NCBI GenBank assembly: GCA_020860385.1
Contig: JAJBUK010000043.1
Span: forward strand, 1-64,000
DNA length: 64,000 nt
Source: Clostridiales bacterium
GTDB taxonomy: Bacteria > Bacillota > Clostridia > Oscillospirales > Oscillospiraceae
Direction: 5' to 3'
Of this stretch, positions 59,021 to 64,000 are shown in pieces. Below the pieces are notes generated by a model. That model was not told the origin of the DNA. It ran no database searches and worked only from the letters and a program-made list of their open reading frames with translations. Position 1 is the first letter of the stretch, and each line of letters starts with the position of its first letter. A program made the position numbers and the translations under genes.

Positions 59021-59110
59021 CAAAAGTAGACCTATTGGTGCTACCTGGTAGCACTATCAGTGCCACTACAAGGTCGTACATCCCTGCTATAATGGGATAT
59101 GAAAAGCGGC
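59021..59110. repeat. Three-hairpin repeat unit, copy B
   Basis: The same arrangement as copy A: GTAG-CC/GG-CTAC, GCACT/AGTGC and ATCCC/GGGAT stems. The third loop contains TATAAT. Between this unit and 59369 further small hairpins appear (GTCGGG/CCCGAC 59232-59245; GCCGG/CCGGC 59270-59286), but no gene. Confidence 0.75.
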
Positions 59111-59368
59111 AACAAGTAATCGCTGCGGTTTTTCCAGCCAAGGCAACAAGGCTGTAAAAATACTACAACTTCATATACATTCTTCAGGTACAAAACTGTC
59201 TTGAATAGCCTGCACAGCGGCACGCCAGGATGTCGGGAACCCGACGGAGCGACCCTGCCGACTGAAAATGCCGGACTGCACCCGGCGGGGCGACAACGCA
59301 GGGCAGAGATCATGATACTTCCGTAATTCGCGGCCCGGCTACAAGGAAGGCGGGGAGGTGAAATTCCT

Positions 59369-59494
59369 ATGGAGCAGCCCAGCAAGCTGCCGCCTGAATG
59401 TATTCCCGTTAGCTCTGGGGCGTCGTGGACAAATAAGGGTTTGACATACGATTCGAGGGAGCCGCTTTCTGCGGTTCTCTACTACATGGGTTGA
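59369..59494 (+). CDS. Small ORF with a strong ribosome site
   Basis: A 41-codon ORF beginning MEQPSKLPPECIPVSSG and ending PLSAVLYYMG. CGGGGAGGTG (59351-59360) lies eight bases before the ATG, better than for many genes here. It is too short for the ORF track. No family is recognised. It ends about 10 bp before the hairpin chain and may be a leader peptide for it. Confidence 0.5.
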   Translation: MEQPSKLPPECIPVSSGASWTNKGLTYDSREPLSAVLYYMG

Positions 59495-59504
59495 TTTGCT
59501 CATG

Positions 59505-59978
59505 CACCCAAGTAAGTTTGCTGCCAGTGATCAAGTAGTAAAAATGACAACTTGATGCGCCTGGGTGGTTGTTCCCAAAATGGGAACAACCACATAATCA
59601 CTGGGAATCCACTGCAAGTTCCGAAAACCAGAACTTGATTACTTTAGCCAGTGAAAGTGGTGGTGGACAAAGTGTCCACCACCAAAAAGCCACTGAGTAG
59701 GCAATGCGATCAGAAAAGCTCTTACATGAGGCCGATTCCTCAAAATGAGGGTTTGGCCTCATACTAGCTGTTATCAAAATGATAACGACTACAACAGGCA
59801 ACCAAGCAGAGAAAAGCCTGCATCGTATGTCAACCCGATCCATGTTCCATTCGCCAATCGGCAAAATCGGCAAAACAGCGATTTTCAGCAGTCCCAGACG
59901 GATAACTCCTCATCTGGGGCTGCTCCAAATCGAAAATCGCCAAAAACGCCAATTCGTCAATCGGGGAAAATTCCCCGA
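59505..59978. other. Hairpin chain (structured RNA or ssDNA locus) in the mobile element
   Basis: At least eight stems follow one another. They are ATCAAGT/ACTTGAT (59530-59556), GTGGTTGTTCCC/GGGAACAACCAC (59565-59593), CAAGTTC/GAACTTG (59615-59637), TGGTGGTGGACA/TGTCCACCACCA (59658-59684) and ATGAGGCC/GGCCTCAT with an inner CCTCA/TGAGG (59726-59762). Then come GTTATC/GATAAC (59770-59786), CAGGC/GCCTG (59795-59820), GCGATTTTC-AGCAGTCCCAGA with TCTGGGGCTGCT and GAAAATCGC (59878-59940), and TCGGGGAA/TTCCCCGA (59961-59978). CCAGTG/CACTGG (59524-59604) closes the first two into a multi-branch junction. Long ORFs through this region are chance readings. Confidence 0.75.
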
Positions 59979-60021
59979 AAAAGGCCCCTTAGAGAAAACA
60001 ATCAGATTTTGGAGGTAGTTT

Positions 60022-60318
60022 ATGAGCAAACTCACAAAGAGAGACAGAGACACCGAGATTTATTACAATCAGTCCAGTGATCCCATGCAGATACGCACCA
60101 ACGACCCGAAGCTGATACGGAAGCTGAACGCCCTGGCTATTGACTTCCCGGAGATGTGCAAGCTCACAGAGGAGGATGAAATCTGCGGCTCCTACTTTGA
60201 GGTGGACAAGCGGCGGGTCAGTATTCATGTGACCCGGCCTTACTCCGAGGCACGCAGGCAGTGGCAGAGCCAGTGGGCGAAGGAGAACGGCATCCGGTCA
60301 AGCCAGGCAAAACAATGA
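60022..60318 (+). CDS. Conserved-looking hypothetical protein of the mobile element
   Basis: A 98-aa soluble protein: SKLTKRDRDTEIYYNQSSDP, then MQIRTNDPKLIRKLNALA and RRVSIHVTRPYSEARRQWQSQWAKENG. No family is recognised, but the compact alpha/beta pattern and a good ribosome site (TTTTGGAGG, seven bases before the ATG) support a real gene. It follows the hairpin chain directly, so that region may be its leader. A rival ORF in another frame (59745-60080) is rejected. Role unknown. Confidence 0.8.
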   Translation: MSKLTKRDRDTEIYYNQSSDPMQIRTNDPKLIRKLNALAIDFPEMCKLTEEDEICGSYFEVDKRRVSIHVTRPYSEARRQWQSQWAKENGIRSSQAKQ

Positions 60319-60338
60319 ACAGCGATTTTTAGAAGAAC

Positions 60339-60380
60339 AGCGGTCAGGACATCGAAATTTTAAAGGATGTTCTGGCCGCT
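60339..60380 (+). terminator. Hairpin after the 98-aa gene
   Basis: AGCGGTCAGGACATC (60339-60353) pairs with GATGTTCTGGCCGCT (60366-60380) through two G-U wobbles, followed by TTCCT. A probable terminator. Confidence 0.65.
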
Positions 60381-60398
60381 TTCCTATGTAACAGGTAG

Positions 60399-61080
<682 letters not shown>

Positions 61081-61082
<2 letters not shown>

Positions 61083-61256
61083 GCGGGCATATTTACAGGA
61101 ATGTGTACATTTTAGACAGTGTTTTTTACATAGTTTTCCAGCCGGAAAAAGACAGGCAAAAGCCGCAGAATGCCTTAATTTTTGTGGAAATTTGAAAGTC
61201 TGTGTGATAGAATAGACGTTGAACATACGAAGCGGGCATTTTACAGGATTGTACAC
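61081..61256. repeat. Direct repeats flanking the resolvase/methylase gap
   Basis: AAGCGGGCATATTTACAGGA with ATGTGTACA (61081-61109) recurs as AAGCGGGCATTTTACAGGAT with TGTACA (61230-61256). The first copy overlaps the resolvase stop codon. The 120 bp between, and the rest of the gap to 61312, show no gene. Confidence 0.65.
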
Positions 61257-61312
61257 GATCTTGCAAGCCTTGCTGCGCTTCTTTTGATATTGACTGCAAA
61301 GGGGGCGCAGCG

Positions 61313-63295
61313 ATGATTATTGGCATACAAGATGAAATACTGCGGCTTCACTCCCTGGGCCTGTTGGAGCTTCTGCTCAAGGACAAGACCACCAAGGCCA
61401 ACATTCTATGGGCGACGGACGCTTATCAGAATATGGGGCCGGATTACGAACGGGACAAGGAAATACAGACCCGCCTGATTACCGGCGAACACTCCGGGGT
61501 TATCAAGAACCGGGCAAGGAAGGCGCTGGAACAGCAGACCGAGCGAACCCGGCAGCACGCAGAGGTTTTCACACCGCTGTGGATATGCAAAATGATGAAC
61601 GAGGCCGCCGATGAGGGATGGTTCCCGAAGAAGAACCCCCACCCATTTGACAAGCCGGAGCCGGTGAAATTTCTGAGCAAGACCCGCTGGTGGCGTTATG
61701 TGGACGCCCGGCGTTTGGAGATCACCTGCGGCGAGGCTCCCTATCTGGTGAGCCGCTACGATGTCTCCACCGGCGAGAGCATCCCGATTGAGAACCGAAT
61801 CGGATTGCTGGATCACAAGCTGAGGGTAGTGAACGAAAACACAACGGATGAAGCCGAGTGGATGAAGTGGACACTCAGAGCCTTTCAATCCATCTATGGC
61901 TATGAGTTTCAGGGAGACAACGTGCTGATCGCACGGGTCAATCTCCTGATGACCTTCGAGGAGTATTTGCAGGAACGGTGGAGACGAAAACCCACCTATG
62001 AGGAATACCGGAAGGTGGCCAACGTCATTGTCTGGAACATCTGGCAGATGGACGGGCTGACCGGCACCATTCCCTACTGCAAGGCACCGGAGGAGATTTA
62101 TCAGCTTTCCATTTTTGATTACTTTCTGGATCAGGAACAGGTGCTGGAGCAGGAGAAAAACAGCCAGCCCCATTGCCGCCTGTTCGACTGGAGACGAGAG
62201 AACAGCCTTGAATTTCTGAAGATAAACGAAGGGAGTGTACGGAGGATGAAATTTGATTTTGTGATCGGAAATCCGCCATATCAAGATGAAATGGAGGGAA
62301 CATCTGACAATCCAATATACAATTTGTTTATGGATGCGTCTTATTCTATTGCAACTGTAGTGGAACTTATCACTCCAGCACGCTTCCTGTTCAATGCAGG
62401 GAAAACTCCAAAGGCGTGGAATCAGAAAATGCTTTCTGACGAGCATCTTCGGGTTTTGTATTATGAACAGGATAGCTCAAAAGTATTTTTCAATACCGAC
62501 ATCAAAGGTGGGGTTGTAATTACTTATCGGGATTCTCGAAAGAAGGGCGAGGCCATCCAAACATTTACAACATTCAGCGAATTGAATACCATTTTACGTA
62601 AAGTTAGGTCAACCACTGAGAAGTATCTTAGCGATGTTGTATTTGCCCCTGAAAGCTATAAGTTTACAAAAGAAATGTATGCAGATCACCCAGAAATCTT
62701 GTCTATGACAATGATGGTCAAGGGAAAAGAGGTTCCGTTGATTAGCAAAGGCCACGATTATGATTTAACGTCCAATATTTTTGACAAGCTACATGGCATA
62801 GTGTTTTTCGATGAGCCAACGGAGAACAGCGTTGCAATATTTGGGAGAATGGGCAACGAGAGAGTCACGCAATATATCGAACGTCCTTATATTGCAAACC
62901 ATCCAAATTTAGATAAGTATAAGGTGTTCTTTCCAAAAGCCAACGGTGCCGGTAAATTTGGCGAGATAATGACTGCGTCTGACATTGGCGAGAAGAACGT
63001 TGGTCATACGCAAACGTTTATTAGCATTGGCGCATTTGATACTTTTGGAGAGTCCAAAAATCTTCAAAAATACTTAATGTGCAAGCTTCCGCGAGCGTTG
63101 TTGTATGTATTGAAAGTGACACAAGATAATAAAAAATCTGTGTGGAAATATGTCCCCCTTCAAGACTTCACTCCCGCCTCTGACATCGACTGGTCAAAGT
63201 CCATCCCGGAAATCGACCAGCAGCTCTACGCCAAGTATGGCCTGGATGAGAAGGAAATCGAATTTATCAAATCACACGTAAAGGAGATGAGCTGA
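61313..63295 (+). CDS. Eco57I-type DNA adenine methyltransferase/restriction protein
   Basis: A 660-aa protein with an Eco57I-like N6-adenine methylase core. It has HAEVFTPLWICKMMNEAAD, LEITCGEAPYLVSRYD (motif I region), the catalytic NPPY in FDFVIGNPPYQDEME (near 318) and a C-terminal half likely to recognise the target sequence. A fused nuclease motif is not obvious. AAAGGGGGCG precedes the ATG. It overlaps the next gene, which encodes a GIY-YIG/helicase protein, by one base, so the two form a unit. Codon use changes sharply: about 62240-63160 is AT-rich while both flanks are GC-rich. This suggests replacement of the central module. Confidence 0.88.
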   Translation: MIIGIQDEILRLHSLGLLELLLKDKTTKANILWATDAYQNMGPDYERDKEIQTRLITGEHSGVIKNRARKALEQQTERTRQHAEVFTPLWICKMMNEAADEGWFPKKNPHPFDKPEPVKFLSKTRWWRYVDARRLEITCGEAPYLVSRYDVSTGESIPIENRIGLLDHKLRVVNENTTDEAEWMKWTLRAFQSIYGYEFQGDNVLIARVNLLMTFEEYLQERWRRKPTYEEYRKVANVIVWNIWQMDGLTGTIPYCKAPEEIYQLSIFDYFLDQEQVLEQEKNSQPHCRLFDWRRENSLEFLKINEGSVRRMKFDFVIGNPPYQDEMEGTSDNPIYNLFMDASYSIATVVELITPARFLFNAGKTPKAWNQKMLSDEHLRVLYYEQDSSKVFFNTDIKGGVVITYRDSRKKGEAIQTFTTFSELNTILRKVRSTTEKYLSDVVFAPESYKFTKEMYADHPEILSMTMMVKGKEVPLISKGHDYDLTSNIFDKLHGIVFFDEPTENSVAIFGRMGNERVTQYIERPYIANHPNLDKYKVFFPKANGAGKFGEIMTASDIGEKNVGHTQTFISIGAFDTFGESKNLQKYLMCKLPRALLYVLKVTQDNKKSVWKYVPLQDFTPASDIDWSKSIPEIDQQLYAKYGLDEKEIEFIKSHVKEMS

Positions 63296-64000
63296 TGGAG
63301 ACTGTCAATATCAAATCCTTTCAACGTGTCATTCCCATGATCTACGCCTACACCACACCGGGCGTCGCCTATCATGACGGGTGGGTCAAAATCGGCTACA
63401 CCGAGAAGCAGTCTGTGGAGGAACGCATTGCGGAGCAGACCCACACCGCCGATGTGCGTTGGCGGCTGGCGTGGAAAAACAATGCCATGTACACCGACGG
63501 TTCCGGCGAGTATTTCACCGACCACGACTTCCACCGTTACCTGACTACCCAACGGAAGGTAGAACGGACGCCCAACACCGAGTGGTTCCATCTGGACATC
63601 CCCCACTCCAAAGAATACTTCTATTCCTTCGCCAGCAGAGAGGTTCCGGTTCCCGAAACCGGCGACAGCTATTCGCTGCGGGAGGAACAGCAGCGGGCCG
63701 TTCAAGAGACATGCGAATACTTTGAAAACGGCGGCACCGAATTTCTCTGGAACGCCAAACCCCGCTTCGGCAAGACACTGACCAGCTATGACCTGATCCG
63801 GCAGATGGGGCTGACCAAAGTGCTGATCGTCACCAATCGCCCCAGCATTGCAAACTCCTGGTCAGAGGATTTTAACAAGTTCATTGGCTGGCGTGGGGAG
63901 CTGTGCTTCGTCTCTGACACCGACGCTCTGCGGGGCAAACCCGGCGTCATGAGCCGTGAGGAATATGTGGCTTCCATGCGGGAGGCCGACGATGAACAAT
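63295..64000 (+). CDS. GIY-YIG nuclease/DEAD-like helicase protein (partial, runs off the window)
   Basis: This open frame was missed by the track because it has no stop before the window end: 235 codons from ATG 63295. The first 100 or so residues form a GIY-YIG/T5orf172-like nuclease domain (IYAYTTPGVAYHDGWVKIGYT, then VEERIAEQ). A P-loop helicase domain begins near 140 with REEQQRAVQETCEYF (Q-motif-like) and NAKPRFGKTLTSYDL (motif I), then KVLIVTNRPSIANSW (motif Ia). It is coupled to the Eco57I-type gene, giving a methylase plus nuclease/translocase pair. The function as a defence or restriction module is inferred. Confidence 0.85.
   Translation, partial: METVNIKSFQRVIPMIYAYTTPGVAYHDGWVKIGYTEKQSVEERIAEQTHTADVRWRLAWKNNAMYTDGSGEYFTDHDFHRYLTTQRKVERTPNTEWFHLDIPHSKEYFYSFASREVPVPETGDSYSLREEQQRAVQETCEYFENGGTEFLWNAKPRFGKTLTSYDLIRQMGLTKVLIVTNRPSIANSWSEDFNKFIGWRGELCFVSDTDALRGKPGVMSREEYVASMREADDEQ

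Noticed and set aside
59745-60080. 111-aa plus-strand ORF (and 79-aa ORF 59779-60018)
   Set aside because: Both run through perfect hairpins and overlap or abut the better-supported 98-aa gene at 60022. Neither has a ribosome site.

Overview
The window looks like part of the chromosome of a spore-forming gut Firmicute, most likely Oscillospiraceae (Flavonifractor/Lawsonibacter-like). Support comes from the sporulation sigma factor sigG, an M50 SpoIVFB-like protease, HPr kinase, class III FBPase, Firmicute-type sigma-A promoters and GGAGG ribosome sites, and a GC-rich core. Taxonomy is inferred from gene content, not from a search.

Layout. (1) 1-2130: right end of an AT-richer mobile element, with an XRE regulator overlapping a large serine recombinase. 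(2) 2145-57531: GC-rich core. It opens with a GHKL/LytTR two-component system, ruvX, a DUF1292 gene, rpmB, hprK and an ABC exporter whose FtsX permease carries a coiled coil of about 480 residues. Then come an inositol-phosphatase-like gene, a sirtuin, a DUF2812 gene, a complete Opp peptide importer with a 640-nt hairpin-rich leader, a membrane-fused MerR regulator, a CDF transporter, a split ThrE exporter, nifSU, sigG, an antiporter, rsuA, a CdaR regulator, a DtxR/MntR regulator, a TetR group, a SpoIVFB-like pair, fbp, an aldolase, a lipoprotein and an esterase-like protein lacking its nucleophile. 44469-55143 is a sialic acid/amino-sugar cluster: DUF624 protein, RpiR regulator, AGE epimerase, nagA, nagB, SGNH hydrolase, ABC importer and nanA. 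greA and lysS close the core. (3) 57532-64000: left part of a second mobile element, with two DUF6462-type small proteins, TnpV, a non-coding stretch full of hairpins, a small serine resolvase, an Eco57I-like methylase and a GIY-YIG/helicase protein that runs off the edge.

How the genes work together. The nan/nag cluster can import sialic acid, cleave it (NanA), epimerise ManNAc to GlcNAc (AGE enzyme) and process GlcNAc-6-P (NagA, NagB). A sugar kinase and the importer ATPase are not in view. A shared palindrome TGAAA-N5-TTTCA lies in front of the epimerase gene and the importer operon and is a good candidate RpiR operator.

The most unusual part is 58741-59978. It holds two copies of a 90-nt three-hairpin unit whose stems differ by compensatory changes, followed by a chain of at least eight hairpins, four of which share the apical loop C-AAAAT-G or a close variant. 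This looks like a structured RNA or single-stranded-DNA processing locus and matches no family I can name. The adjacent methylase gene has a sharply AT-richer central block, suggesting exchange of its specificity module.
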